Of a DNA stretch of 19,783 bases, positions 1 through 8,425 are shown piece after piece. Positions within the stretch are counted from its first letter, which is position 1, and the number at the start of each line of letters is the position of its first letter. The stretch comes from GWF2-33-9 sp964405755 (GTDB taxonomy: Bacteria; Bacteroidota; Ignavibacteria; Kapaibacteriales; UBA2268). The position numbers were made by a program, and so were the translations under genes. Under the pieces are notes generated by a model. That model was given only the letters and a program-made list of their open reading frames with translations, was not told the DNA's origin and did not search any database. The stretch is taken from assembly GCA_964405755.1 (NCBI GenBank), contig CAYOPF010000044.1, forward strand, positions 1 to 19,783, given 5' to 3'.

Positions 1-1452
1 CCCAGAATATTACCGATTCAAATCCAATGCCGAAATTGTTATTGGTCAGTGCTATTTGATGAAAAATCAGAAAGATTTGGGTTTCGAATATTTTCAAAAA
101 TCTTTGAGAACGCTCGATTATTTTAAATCGAAAGGACCACTGTTGAATGCTTATAGTGTTATAGCTACTTTTTTATTAAATAATAATTACATTGAAGATG
201 CAAGTAAATATTTAAAAATTGGAAGGTCGATTGCACATAATCATAAGGATTTTGTTCATCAAAACTATAATTTACTTAAGTTATCTGCTGATGTTAATCG
301 AAACTAAACCAATTGGATAAGGCTAAAAAAATACAAGATACTATTATAGTTTATTTGGATTCATTAGCAAACCGAGTTAGTGCACAGAATATTGTCGTTG
401 CAAGAATAGATATTGAATTGCAAAATAATTTGCAAAAACTTGAATTATTAAATATTGAAAAGGATTTTCAAAAAAAGCAACTAGCCGACCAAAAGCTAAT
501 TGTATGGTTATTGGTAATAATCGCAGTTTTTTTGATTGGATTGTTTTCTGTAATCTATTATTTCTATCTGCAACGTCAGAAAACAAATAAAAAATTATCC
601 TTACAAAACATTGAACTAAATAAACTCAATCAACAATTAAATACTTCTTTGAAAATAACCGAGCAAATGAATTTTGAATTAGTTTCATCGCAAGAAGAAT
701 TAGCACGAATCAATCTTAATTTGGAAGCTTCCAATCAAACCAAAAACACTCTTTTCTCAATAATTGCTCACGACTTGAAAAATGCTATTGGTGGAGTAAG
801 AACATTAAATCAAATGTTGGTAGATGATTTCGAAAGATTTGATAAGGAAGAACTGCAGGAATTAATCCAATTAATGAACAACTCTTCGAACAGAATGTAT
901 AGTCTTTTGGAAAATTTATTACTTTGGTCCTCATCGCAGCGAGGGAACATTAAACCCAACAAGGAATTGAACTATCCATATTTTATTGTTAATAATAATA
1001 AAAATCTTTATTCGCATTCAGCATCCGAAAAAAATCTCGAAATATTAAGTTTGGTTCCCAAAGACTTTGCTTTTGTCTTCGATGCTTCATTGTTGGATAC
1101 GGTTGTTCGTAATTTAATTAATAATGCAATCAAATTTAGCAATGAAGGTGGTAAAATTAGTGTTTCGTGTTCCCCCCAAGGCAATGAAATTCTTTTTTGC
1201 ATTAGCGATAATGGAGTAGGAATGCCACAAGAAAAAGCAAACAACATTTTCAATATGAATGTAAACAAATCTACAACCGGTACAAAAGGCGAAAAAGGAA
1301 CAGGCCTGGGATTGATGGTGTGTTATGATTTCGTGAAAATGCACAATGGCCGTATTTGGTTCGAAAGTGAAGTAGGAAAAGACACAAATGCTTATTTTAC
1401 TTTTGAATATTTAATGCCCAAAGAAGAAACTAATAAAATTGAAAAATCATAA
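1..1452 (+). pseudogene. TPR-sensor histidine kinase, 5' end outside window, apparent frameshift near 301
   Basis: This is the 3' part of a membrane sensor kinase. Frame 2 is open from base 2 to the TAA at 305-307 and encodes helical TPR-like repeats. The kinase lies in frame 1, open from 301 to 1452. Reading across with one extra A in the AAA at 301-303 joins the two as ...DVNR-KLNQLDKAKK..., a natural TPR continuation, so a one-base loss is the simplest explanation. Numbered from the TTG at 313, the kinase part has a membrane helix at about 62-86, a coiled coil at about 90-140, an H-box with His153 (AHDLKN), an N-box (RNLINNAIKF, about 266-275), G1 (DNGVGM, 299-304) and G2 (GTGLGL, 329-334). 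Such proteins autophosphorylate on His and signal to a response regulator; no regulator is visible here. The 3' end overlaps maf by 6 bp, tail to tail. The alternatives are a sequencing error, a true pseudogene, or two separate proteins with a TTG start at 313. Confidence 0.8.
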
Positions 1453-2046
1453 CATTTTTTTCAACATTTTATACAACTTACATAAAGGTAATCCAACAAC
1501 GTTGTAATAATCACCCTCGATGCGCTCGACAAAAACTGCACCAAAATCGTCCTGAATTCCATAAGCACCTGCTTTATCCATAGGAGATCCCGAATTGATA
1601 TAGCTCCAAATTTCATCATCTTCCAAGTTGCGGAAAGTTACATCAGTTTTTTCAAAATCAATCAGCATACTTTTCGTTTTTGGATCAAATATAGAAATTC
1701 CTGTATAAACTTGGTGGGTTTGGCCACTTAATAATTTAAGTATGCGGTAGGCATCTTCGTGATTAGTTGGCTTAGTTAAAACCTCATTGTCCAAAAACAC
1801 CAGAGTATCGGCAGTGATAATGAAATGTTTATCAAAAAGTTTGCTGGCTTCGATTGCTTTTCTTTCGGCCAATTCGCACACAATGTCGCTTGGTAGTAAG
1901 GACGAGAATTTATCTTCGTCTATTTCCACAGAAGTTACATCGAACTCCAAACCAAGTAAGGAAAGTAAGAATCTACGTCGTGGTGACTGCGACGCAAGTA
2001 ATAATGAGGATTTAAGATTTATCAATTGGTTTATATTTGAATTCAT
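1447..2046 (-). CDS. maf: Maf-family nucleoside triphosphate pyrophosphatase (dTTP/UTP type)
   Basis: This is a 199-residue Maf/YhdE-type protein, the usual length. The family hydrolyses non-canonical or excess nucleoside triphosphates to the monophosphate plus pyrophosphate in the cytoplasm. The visible motifs are LASQSPRR at 17-24, ERKA at 61-64, ITADT with the probable catalytic Asp80, SGQTHQVYTG at 107-116, KAGAYGIQ at 158-165 and the C-terminal GDYYNVVGLP at 178-187. The AYGIQ form is that of the dTTP/UTP-specific branch rather than the m7GTP branch. The start is placed at the ATG at 2046 and not at the upstream start at 2088, because the extra residues (MIENKITLFFIIIF) are not family-like and would run into the purN promoter zone. 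The gene is divergent from purN with 53 bp between the starts. There is no clear Shine-Dalgarno site. Confidence 0.93.
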   Translation of the reverse strand: MNSNINQLINLKSSLLLASQSPRRRFLLSLLGLEFDVTSVEIDEDKFSSLLPSDIVCELAERKAIEASKLFDKHFIITADTLVFLDNEVLTKPTNHEDAYRILKLLSGQTHQVYTGISIFDPKTKSMLIDFEKTDVTFRNLEDDEIWSYINSGSPMDKAGAYGIQDDFGAVFVERIEGDYYNVVGLPLCKLYKMLKKML

Positions 2047-2069
2047 AAAGATAATTATAAAAAAAAGAG

Positions 2070-2100
2070 TAATTTTGTTTTCAATCAAATTACAAAATTA
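2070..2100. promoter_or_regulatory. Face-to-face -7 elements between maf and purN
   Basis: TAATTTTG on the plus strand (2070-2077) and the same octamer on the minus strand (2093-2100) form an 8-bp inverted repeat with a 15-bp spacer. Each matches the Bacteroidota -7 consensus TAnnTTTG. The plus copy would start transcription about 15 bases before the purN ATG, and the minus copy about 40 bases before the maf ATG. Neither has a TTG at the ideal -33 spacing, so the assignment is tentative. The inverted repeat could equally be an operator. Confidence 0.35.
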
Positions 2101-2705
2101 TGAATAAGTTGAGATTGGCAGTTTTTTCGTCCCATTCTGGCTCCAATTTTCAATCAATAATCGACGCCATTAAAGAAGGTAAGCTTATTGCAGAAATAGT
2201 TTGCCTAATTACTAATAACTCAAATGCCTATTGTGTGGAGCGTGCTAAACAAAATGATATATCATATTACCACATTAGCAATAGTACACACCCCGATCCA
2301 GGCGAGTATGAACAAGCTATATTGGATGTCTTGTCGGAAAATAATGCAGATTTGATTGTTCTTGCAGGTTATATGAAGATGATTCCCTCGACAATAATTC
2401 GTGGATATAAGAACAGAATCCTTAATATTCATCCAGCTTTGTTACCAAAATTTGGAGGTAAAGGGATGTATGGAATGAACGTCCACAAAGCTGTTGTCGA
2501 ATCAGGCGAAAAAGAGTCCGGAGCAACCATCCACCTTGTTGATGAGATTTACGATAATGGCCGTATCCTTAATCAAATGCTAGTCGAAGTTTCGCCCCAA
2601 GACACACCAGAATCACTTGCCGAAAAGGTATTAGCAATAGAACATCAATTGTATCCTTTAACAATTCAGCTTATTGCCGAAGGTAAAATTATGCTAGATA
2701 ATTGA
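2100..2705 (+). CDS. purN: Phosphoribosylglycinamide formyltransferase
   Basis: PurN transfers a formyl group from 10-formyltetrahydrofolate to glycinamide ribonucleotide, the third step of de novo purine synthesis, in the cytoplasm. The 201-residue length is normal. The N-terminal nucleotide-binding fold carries the glycine-rich HSGSNFQSI at 12-20. The active-site block NIHPALLP places the catalytic Asn at 109 and His at 111, and the downstream Asp is probably Asp148 in HLVDEIYDNG. The segment after the active site (KFGGKGMYGMNVH, 117-129) is the variant common in Bacteroidota in place of the enterobacterial PGLHTH sequence. The start is an ATG with no good Shine-Dalgarno site, after a probable short leader. 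The stop TGA overlaps the TTG start of the next gene (TTGA, 2702-2705), so the two are probably co-translated. Confidence 0.95.
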   Translation: MNKLRLAVFSSHSGSNFQSIIDAIKEGKLIAEIVCLITNNSNAYCVERAKQNDISYYHISNSTHPDPGEYEQAILDVLSENNADLIVLAGYMKMIPSTIIRGYKNRILNIHPALLPKFGGKGMYGMNVHKAVVESGEKESGATIHLVDEIYDNGRILNQMLVEVSPQDTPESLAEKVLAIEHQLYPLTIQLIAEGKIMLDN

Positions 2706-3715
2706 AATTGAAAAAAGGCTACTTATATTTCTTGATAATTTGTTTCTATATAGTAGGATGCTCCGACTCTGATGTGTATGATAAAAACAAAAATGAAATG
2801 TACACCGACGAGTTCACTTTTTTTGAGGAACGAACAGTTGAAAAGAGCAATAACTCCTTGGATATAAATAATTTCAATGTTTTAGAAGATTTGGAAATTG
2901 TTTTTCTGGAAGTTGATAAAAAAAATATTTTCTTCCGAAGTTCATCAGATACAGACAAAGTTTATTACTCCAATTGTGTTATAGATAGCGCTTTCCTTGC
3001 TCCATTAACTAGCGAGGAGCAACTTGATAAAATTTATATCGGTTATTTCTATCCAACAGATCTAAAAAATGTAAAACTGACCTTCGTGTCAATTTTCTCG
3101 TACAATAAAAAAAAGAACAAGTATCAAAACTCCTACAACACATATTACTTTTCTGAAAAAATATTTATAGATATCAAAGTCGTCAATAATTTAATAAATA
3201 ATTCAAACGCATTGTTTATCTCAAATTATGAAGGTTCTGGTAATTTTTTGGATATTAATTTGATTGCTCGTAATCGAAATAGATTGGACGATATTACTCC
3301 AGAAATTCCCCCTTTAAGTCAGGGTGAATATTTTATAGATAGTTCAAGAATACTACTGATGGAGGGACTTGCTGCGTGGGAGATACTTGAGTCGAAAGAA
3401 ATGGCAACTCTGGAAATGAGGAAATTGGATACTATTCCAATTATTGATTTTCGGGAAGGAGATAAAATCATCAAATTCAAAAAGAGTGGAAATCGAGTTG
3501 TTGCAGACTCAAAAATTTATGTATGCAGCTGGACAGGGGCTATACATTTGCAAATAGATGAACCAAATAACGAGTTGTTATTAAATTTCGATCCTGAATA
3601 TTTTAAAAGAAACTTTAATCAATTAATACCACTTAAAACAGGTTACACATCATTGGAATTAATTGATACTGACTTCAATTTTGTAATCAACAACATTAAA
3701 ATAATAATTAATTAG
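2702..3715 (+). CDS. Lipoprotein of unknown function
   Basis: I do not recognise this 337-residue protein. It begins with a short charged stretch and a hydrophobic segment ending in a lipobox (YIVGC, Cys20), followed by a polar Ser/Asp-rich linker, so it should be exported and lipid-anchored. The body is rich in Asn, Ile, Lys and aromatic residues with alternating beta-like stretches. It has no catalytic motif I can name, no repeats and no further membrane segments. The TTG start at 2702 is preferred because it gives an intact signal sequence and overlaps the purN stop by 4 bp. No in-frame ATG lies between it and the lipobox. It ends only 8 bp before the methyltransferase gene. The link to purN is probably positional and not functional. 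Confidence 0.75.
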   Translation: MKLKKGYLYFLIICFYIVGCSDSDVYDKNKNEMYTDEFTFFEERTVEKSNNSLDINNFNVLEDLEIVFLEVDKKNIFFRSSSDTDKVYYSNCVIDSAFLAPLTSEEQLDKIYIGYFYPTDLKNVKLTFVSIFSYNKKKNKYQNSYNTYYFSEKIFIDIKVVNNLINNSNALFISNYEGSGNFLDINLIARNRNRLDDITPEIPPLSQGEYFIDSSRILLMEGLAAWEILESKEMATLEMRKLDTIPIIDFREGDKIIKFKKSGNRVVADSKIYVCSWTGAIHLQIDEPNNELLLNFDPEYFKRNFNQLIPLKTGYTSLELIDTDFNFVINNIKIIIN

Positions 3716-3723
3716 GAGAGGCT

Positions 3724-4323
3724 ATGGCTTTTACATTTTTCTTCAGAGACCGCCACACATTAGAGCATTTAACAAGATTACTAGTTAATCAGCTTGAACA
3801 ATCAAACTCGATTAAAATCTGGGATGCTGGATGTGCTATGGGACAAGAACCTTATACGATATCAATAATGCTTTCGGAAGCTTTGTCGGAAATGGATTTT
3901 AAGAAAATCAAAATTATCGCTACAGATATCGACGAAAACAACACTTTTGAAAAAATAATTAAAGATGGAATCTATCCATTCGATCAGTTAAGCAGATTGC
4001 CCGAGGGTATTATCGAAAAATATTTCAACAAAATCGACGAAGACAATTATAAGCTAATTGATACAATATTAAATTCCCTTGAATTTCATAAGCAAGATTT
4101 GTTGCAGTATGTACCTATCGATTATAATTTTGATGCTGTAATTTGTAAGAATGTATTGTTGCATTTTAGTCACGAACAACAGATGAAAGTGTTCGAAATG
4201 TACCATAATGTATTGAAACATGGTGGCTATCTTACAATGGAGCAAACACAATCAATACCTTCTGAATTGTTGTCCAAATTCAATAAAGTCCTATCCGACG
4301 CTAACATTTTTCAAAAAATATAA
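3724..4323 (+). CDS. CheR-type SAM-dependent methyltransferase, catalytic domain only
   Basis: This 199-residue protein matches the C-terminal catalytic domain of CheR, which methylates glutamates of chemoreceptors using S-adenosylmethionine. The motifs appear in family order: FFRD at 6-9, the SAM-binding WDAGCAMGQEPYT at 33-45, ATDID at 66-70, GIYP at 82-85 and FDAVICKNVLLHFS at 136-149. Full-length CheR has about 275 residues with an N-terminal helical domain that is absent here. The ATG at 3724 has a good upstream GGAG (3715-3718), so the short form seems to be the real product. No chemoreceptor, CheB or flagellar gene is visible, so the substrate may be a different protein. The neighbouring hydrolase starts 5 bp after the stop and is likely co-expressed. 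Confidence 0.85.
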   Translation: MAFTFFFRDRHTLEHLTRLLVNQLEQSNSIKIWDAGCAMGQEPYTISIMLSEALSEMDFKKIKIIATDIDENNTFEKIIKDGIYPFDQLSRLPEGIIEKYFNKIDEDNYKLIDTILNSLEFHKQDLLQYVPIDYNFDAVICKNVLLHFSHEQQMKVFEMYHNVLKHGGYLTMEQTQSIPSELLSKFNKVLSDANIFQKI

Positions 4324-4328
4324 AGAAA

Positions 4329-4928
4329 ATGAGAGTATTTCGATTAGCTAAATCTCCTACTGAGTATTCTTGCAATGTATATTATATATTGGGTGACTGG
4401 AACACTATTCCCGATATGAATACATTAATCGACGTAGGACCAAGTGGCTACATCATACCCGAATTGGAATCCATCAACAGTGGGGTTGGCAAGAGGAAAT
4501 TAGATCAGGTGATTATCACCCACGACCACTTCGATCATTCAGCTGGACTAAAAGAGATAGTTCCACGATACAAGCCCCAAGTTTATGCACATACCTCAAC
4601 TTTAATGGGTAATGGCAACATTTATGATGGTATGGAATTGCTAATTGGCGATGCTTATGGACAAATACTATTCACACCGGGACATTCCAATGATTCTATC
4701 TCAATCTATGTACCAAAACATGGGGCACTTTTTTCCGGGGACACTATGCTTGCAATTTATTCAGAAGGCGGATCCTATACACATGACTTTTACAATACAA
4801 TACAAAGACTTTCCGCCTTAGACTTAAAAATTATTTATCCCGGTCATGGAGATCCAATTAAGGAGAATATAAAAATGATGTTCAATACTACTCTCAAAAT
4901 TGTACGAAACAGCAAAATTCTTGAATAG
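4329..4928 (+). CDS. MBL-fold (glyoxalase II-like) metallohydrolase
   Basis: This is a 199-residue metallo-beta-lactamase-fold enzyme. Its metal ligands are all present: HDHFDH at 65-70 (His65, His67, Asp69, His70), His119 in TPGHS, Asp138 in FSGDT and His173 in YPGHG. Such proteins bind two metal ions and hydrolyse thioesters, phosphodiesters or other esters, or in some branches bind oxygen at a di-iron site. The sequence does not settle the substrate. There is no signal peptide, so it should be cytoplasmic. It follows the CheR-like methyltransferase by 5 bp with only a weak purine-rich site, which suggests translational coupling. Confidence 0.88.
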   Translation: MRVFRLAKSPTEYSCNVYYILGDWNTIPDMNTLIDVGPSGYIIPELESINSGVGKRKLDQVIITHDHFDHSAGLKEIVPRYKPQVYAHTSTLMGNGNIYDGMELLIGDAYGQILFTPGHSNDSISIYVPKHGALFSGDTMLAIYSEGGSYTHDFYNTIQRLSALDLKIIYPGHGDPIKENIKMMFNTTLKIVRNSKILE

Positions 4929-4969
4929 AATCTACTAATATAACCTTTTTTTCGTTAGTACTTTCTATT

Positions 4970-4974
4970 GGAGG
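4970..4974 (+). promoter_or_regulatory. Strong Shine-Dalgarno site of the subtilase gene
   Basis: GGAGG lies 4 bases before the ATG at 4979. It is the best ribosome-binding site in the window and fixes the start in front of the signal peptide. Confidence 0.75.
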
Positions 4975-4978
4975 TATT

Positions 4979-7780
4979 ATGAAAAATTTTTTGACTATAT
5001 TATTTGTTTTTTTATTAAGTTTCTCATGCCTGTTCTCAAATAATTATGCAGACAATAGAATCGTTGTTCGAATTAAAAGTAATTTTGATAATAAAACAGA
5101 CCTAATAAAATCTATTGAAGACAGATATGAATTAAAAGCTGTTCAGGTTCTATCCCGAGACCTTTCCACTCAAAATCCTAAAAGGAAAAATGAGATTCAA
5201 AAAAGAAGTATTGATATAAATCTAATACAAAAATCAGAAGAACCATTACTTAGAACTTTTACATTAACCTCCAATAAAAATATAGACGTTTATAAACTTT
5301 GCAAACAAGTTCAGTCTAATTTCGATTTTGTTGAATTTGCTGAACCTCTTTATTTTTACAAAGTTTTAGGATATACTCCCAGTGATGCGTTTTTCAACAA
5401 TCAAGCTACTTTATTGCAAATCAAAGCTCCCGAAGCATGGGATATTTGGAAAGGTGATGCAAATGTTGTGGTAGCAGTTAGCGATAATGGGGTGAAACAA
5501 GACCACGAAGACTTGTTCGGCAACATATTCACCAACGAAGGTGAAATTCCCAATAATGGTATAGATGATGACAAAAACGGCTATATAGATGATTTTCGTG
5601 GGTTTAACTTTGCAGGTGGAATAGAATCCCAGGGCTGGGGAGGAACTTACGGTTCTGCTATCGACCACGGGACAATGGTTGCAGGCATTAGCTCGGCATT
5701 GTTCGATAATAAAAAGGGAATAGCAGGTGTTGGCGGCAAATGCCGTCTGTTTCCAATCAAAGCTTCTGGCAAAAGTGCCGACGCAATCGAATTTGGTAAT
5801 GAATCAATAATCTTTGCAGCGGTGCACGGATTTAAAGTCTTGAATTTAAGTTGGGGCGGTCCCCGTGCATTTTCGGAATATGAGCAAAGTGTAATAGATT
5901 TTGCTGTTGCCAATGATGTGGCAATAGTTGCCGCTGGTGGCAATATCGGAACGAATGGCGGAACTCGTTACGATACATTTTATCCGGCTGGTTACTATGG
6001 TGTGCTTGGCGTTGGCGAAGTGGACGAATACGACGAAATAACAACCAAAACAAGCAATCTTGGCCCACAAGTACGAATTGTTGCAAATGGCGAAGGTAAT
6101 TATTCAACTAAAAACAATGGTTCATACGGTTATGTTGGTGGTGGAACGTCCTTTGCAACCCCTATTGTCTCGGGAGCAATTGCTTTAGCTCGCTCCAAAT
6201 ATCCGCAATTAAATGCAATTCAGGCATTGGAGTTCGTGCGTCAGTGTGGCGACGATATTATTGATAAAAATTTCGGCAATCTGGATAAACAATTAATCCC
6301 ATTGCGAATCAATTTGCAAAAAGTTGTTGCAACCAATCCATTCTCCATTCCCGCAATTAAACCAATAAAATTTATATATAAAAATACGAAAAATGAGATT
6401 CAGGATAGATTTTCGTCAAGTGATACTGTAAAACTTAATATTTCGATCAAGAATTTCTTGGGCGAAGGTAAATCGTTTAAGTTCACTCTATCTGTAGCTT
6501 ACGATCCAGTAAAATCAATTAATATTATTAACAATCAAGTTCTAATTCCTGTTATAAAAAGTAACGAAGAAGCATCTATCGGCGATTTTGTATTTTACAT
6601 CAACAAGGAAAACACTTCGAAAGTTATTTTCCGTGTGGATATCGAAACCGAAAATGGTTATAAAGACATGTTCAAATTCGAATTTATTCCAACTAAAACC
6701 TTTGCTACATTCGAAAGTGATAAAATTATTTTCTCGATGAGCGACGATGGTAAATTTGGTTTTGTTGAATTGGGCACTGTTAAAGAAGGATGGGGATTTA
6801 CAGCTAAAGGCAGAGGTAATCAGTTATATGGACAATCTGGATTATTAATTTCCGAGACCAACGATAAACTATTATCCTTTTATTTCGATAGTTATAAATC
6901 AGTTAAACGATTTATCAATCCAAATAAAAATGAATCAATTATCAACGATGACTATGCCAATATGATTAATAAAATTGGATTGGAAATTTCCCAAAATGTT
7001 AGTTTTCCACTGCCCAATATTGCACAAATTGACATAAAACTTAAGAATACTTCAGGAAAAAATCTTAATTTACTTTCGATAGGTAACTATTATGATTGGG
7101 ATATAATGGATAAATCCGATTCTAATTATGCAGAATTATATTCAGAGATAAATAATAACGAAATACGACAAAAGTTCGGAGGACTTGGTGCCGAAATAAT
7201 TTACAAACCTGGAATTGATTTCTTTGTTGGTTGTGTGGCTTTTAGTCAATTTGCCTCGCAACCGCAAGTAGTTGGAGCAAATTACGACTTTACCCGCTCG
7301 TTTGCAAAAGAAATCCAATTACAAATACTCAATAGTGGTACTTCGATACAAGTCGATAAAGTAGACGACCGAAGCGTATTTACTGGTGTTCGTTTTTCCG
7401 ATCCAATCCCAGCTGGAGCAACTCGAGAACTTACATTGCTTATTGGGTTCAACGAAAACCGTGATGGATTGACCAGTGATATACTCAATGTACTTAAATC
7501 CAATTCAATTGACGAGCATACACCACAAAATATAATTGCAATTCCCAATTACAAACTAAATTCTATTGATTTGATAATTCCTGATATTTTTGGGAGGGAT
7601 TATCAAATACAAATTTTTGATATTTTTGGAAATTCAATTGAACATATTCAGGGTTTTGGAATATCAAACAAGACATCTTCAATAAGTTTACAATTACCAA
7701 CAATTGTAAAACAAGTAATATTCGTTAAAGTCTCCTCAGGTTTACATAATTCGACAAATAAGATACTATGGTTTGAATAA
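4979..7780 (+). CDS. Secreted subtilisin-like (S8) serine protease with probable T9SS tail
   Basis: This 933-residue protein has a signal peptide (about 1-24) and a probable inhibitory propeptide to about residue 145. The S8 catalytic domain follows with all active residues: Asp169 in VSDNG, His230 in DHGTMVAG, oxyanion Asn322 in AAGGN and Ser391 in GTSFATP. An Asp/Asn-rich stretch at 193-209 (NGIDDDKNGYIDDF) resembles the calcium-binding insert common in Bacteroidota subtilases. A long region of beta-rich domains (about 440-850) probably mediates substrate or surface binding. The last 75 or so residues (IFDIFGNSIEHI... VSSGLHNSTNKILWF) resemble a diverged type A Por sorting domain, so export by the type IX system is likely. 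Its role would be extracellular protein degradation. It stands alone, with a 50-bp upstream and a 98-bp downstream gap. Confidence 0.92.
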   Translation: MKNFLTILFVFLLSFSCLFSNNYADNRIVVRIKSNFDNKTDLIKSIEDRYELKAVQVLSRDLSTQNPKRKNEIQKRSIDINLIQKSEEPLLRTFTLTSNKNIDVYKLCKQVQSNFDFVEFAEPLYFYKVLGYTPSDAFFNNQATLLQIKAPEAWDIWKGDANVVVAVSDNGVKQDHEDLFGNIFTNEGEIPNNGIDDDKNGYIDDFRGFNFAGGIESQGWGGTYGSAIDHGTMVAGISSALFDNKKGIAGVGGKCRLFPIKASGKSADAIEFGNESIIFAAVHGFKVLNLSWGGPRAFSEYEQSVIDFAVANDVAIVAAGGNIGTNGGTRYDTFYPAGYYGVLGVGEVDEYDEITTKTSNLGPQVRIVANGEGNYSTKNNGSYGYVGGGTSFATPIVSGAIALARSKYPQLNAIQALEFVRQCGDDIIDKNFGNLDKQLIPLRINLQKVVATNPFSIPAIKPIKFIYKNTKNEIQDRFSSSDTVKLNISIKNFLGEGKSFKFTLSVAYDPVKSINIINNQVLIPVIKSNEEASIGDFVFYINKENTSKVIFRVDIETENGYKDMFKFEFIPTKTFATFESDKIIFSMSDDGKFGFVELGTVKEGWGFTAKGRGNQLYGQSGLLISETNDKLLSFYFDSYKSVKRFINPNKNESIINDDYANMINKIGLEISQNVSFPLPNIAQIDIKLKNTSGKNLNLLSIGNYYDWDIMDKSDSNYAELYSEINNNEIRQKFGGLGAEIIYKPGIDFFVGCVAFSQFASQPQVVGANYDFTRSFAKEIQLQILNSGTSIQVDKVDDRSVFTGVRFSDPIPAGATRELTLLIGFNENRDGLTSDILNVLKSNSIDEHTPQNIIAIPNYKLNSIDLIIPDIFGRDYQIQIFDIFGNSIEHIQGFGISNKTSSISLQLPTIVKQVIFVKVSSGLHNSTNKILWFE

Positions 7781-7830
7781 CAAGCATATTTCTTTTATTT
7801 GCTTATATTTACAAATATTAAGTAGCGATA

Positions 7831-7860
7831 TTGTTATTTTGAATTTAGTTGTTAATTTTG
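7831..7860 (+). promoter_or_regulatory. Bacteroidota-type promoter upstream of lptE-like gene
   Basis: A TTG (-33 element) at 7831-7833 and TAATTTTG (-7 element) at 7853-7860 are separated by 19 bp, which fits the TTG-N19-21-TAnnTTTG housekeeping promoter of Bacteroidota. The predicted start of transcription is near 7866, giving a leader of about 12 bases before the ATG at 7879. The same octamer with the same 19-bp spacing precedes the tRNA on the other strand. Confidence 0.55.
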
Positions 7861-7878
7861 AAAATTATAAAAATTAAA

Positions 7879-8391
7879 ATGCGAAAAATCGCCAAGGTTA
7901 TAAGTAATAATATACTGCTTCGTTCTTTGATATTTCTAATTTTAATGGGATGTTATTCATTTGTAGGTGGAAGTTTACCCGATCATCTGAAAACAATACA
8001 AATAGAACCAGTCATCGACCAAAGCAATTCTGGAGTTCCCGAATTTCAAACTTTTCTGTATGATGAGTTATTGCAAAAATTCAAAAGTGATGGTTCCTTG
8101 AAGCTGGAAGACAATAATGCTGATGCAAGATTAACGATTCTGATTACAGGAATTCAGGAATCGATATCACAGGTTAACCCAGGAGAATTAGAAAAGGAAA
8201 GAAAGGTGCAAGTTACTTGTAAAGTGGAGTTTTTCGATAACATTAAGAAAAAAATGATTTGGGAAAAAGATTTTACGAATTACAATTTCTACTCTGTTAC
8301 TGATGGGTTCGTTGGACGTAACGAAGCAATTCGAACATCTCTTAAAAATAACTCAGAAGACATACTTCTTTCTGTCATTTCTGGATGGTAA
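7879..8391 (+). CDS. lptE: LptE-like LPS-assembly lipoprotein
   Basis: This 170-residue protein has a lipoprotein signal with lipobox ILMGC (Cys25) followed by YSFVGGSLP, the signature opening of Bacteroidota LptE. The next stretch continues the pattern (LKTIQIEPV, then TFLYDELLQKFKSDGSLKL, then a beta strand TILITGI). LptE plugs the LptD barrel and helps insert lipopolysaccharide into the outer leaflet of the outer membrane. The ATG at 7879 is preferred to the TTG at 7849, because the TTG start lies ahead of the predicted promoter and adds a useless N-terminal stretch. The gene is followed after 34 bp by a membrane glycosyltransferase on the same strand, which fits a role in the cell surface. 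The symbol rests on pattern recognition, since this family is poorly conserved. Confidence 0.75.
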   Translation: MRKIAKVISNNILLRSLIFLILMGCYSFVGGSLPDHLKTIQIEPVIDQSNSGVPEFQTFLYDELLQKFKSDGSLKLEDNNADARLTILITGIQESISQVNPGELEKERKVQVTCKVEFFDNIKKKMIWEKDFTNYNFYSVTDGFVGRNEAIRTSLKNNSEDILLSVISGW

Positions 8392-8408
8392 TTATTATGA
8401 ATAAAAGG

Positions 8409-8421
8409 GGATAAAATATCC
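8409..8421 (+). promoter_or_regulatory. Small hairpin covering the only purine-rich site of the GT2 gene
   Basis: GGATA-AAA-TATCC is a perfect 5-bp stem with a 3-base loop that contains the end of AAGGGG, the only Shine-Dalgarno-like site ahead of the ATG at 8426. It could limit translation, or it could be chance in AT-rich sequence. Confidence 0.25.
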
Positions 8422-8425
8422 GCTT

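Noticed and set aside
5411..6107. Several minus-strand open frames of 74-98 codons
   Set aside because: They are shadows of the S8 protease domain, whose catalytic residues fix the plus-strand frame.
7781..7830. Weak AT-only stem (TATTTG/CAAATA) after the protease gene as terminator
   Set aside because: The stem is 6 bp with a 10-base loop, contains almost no GC pairs and lacks a T tract.
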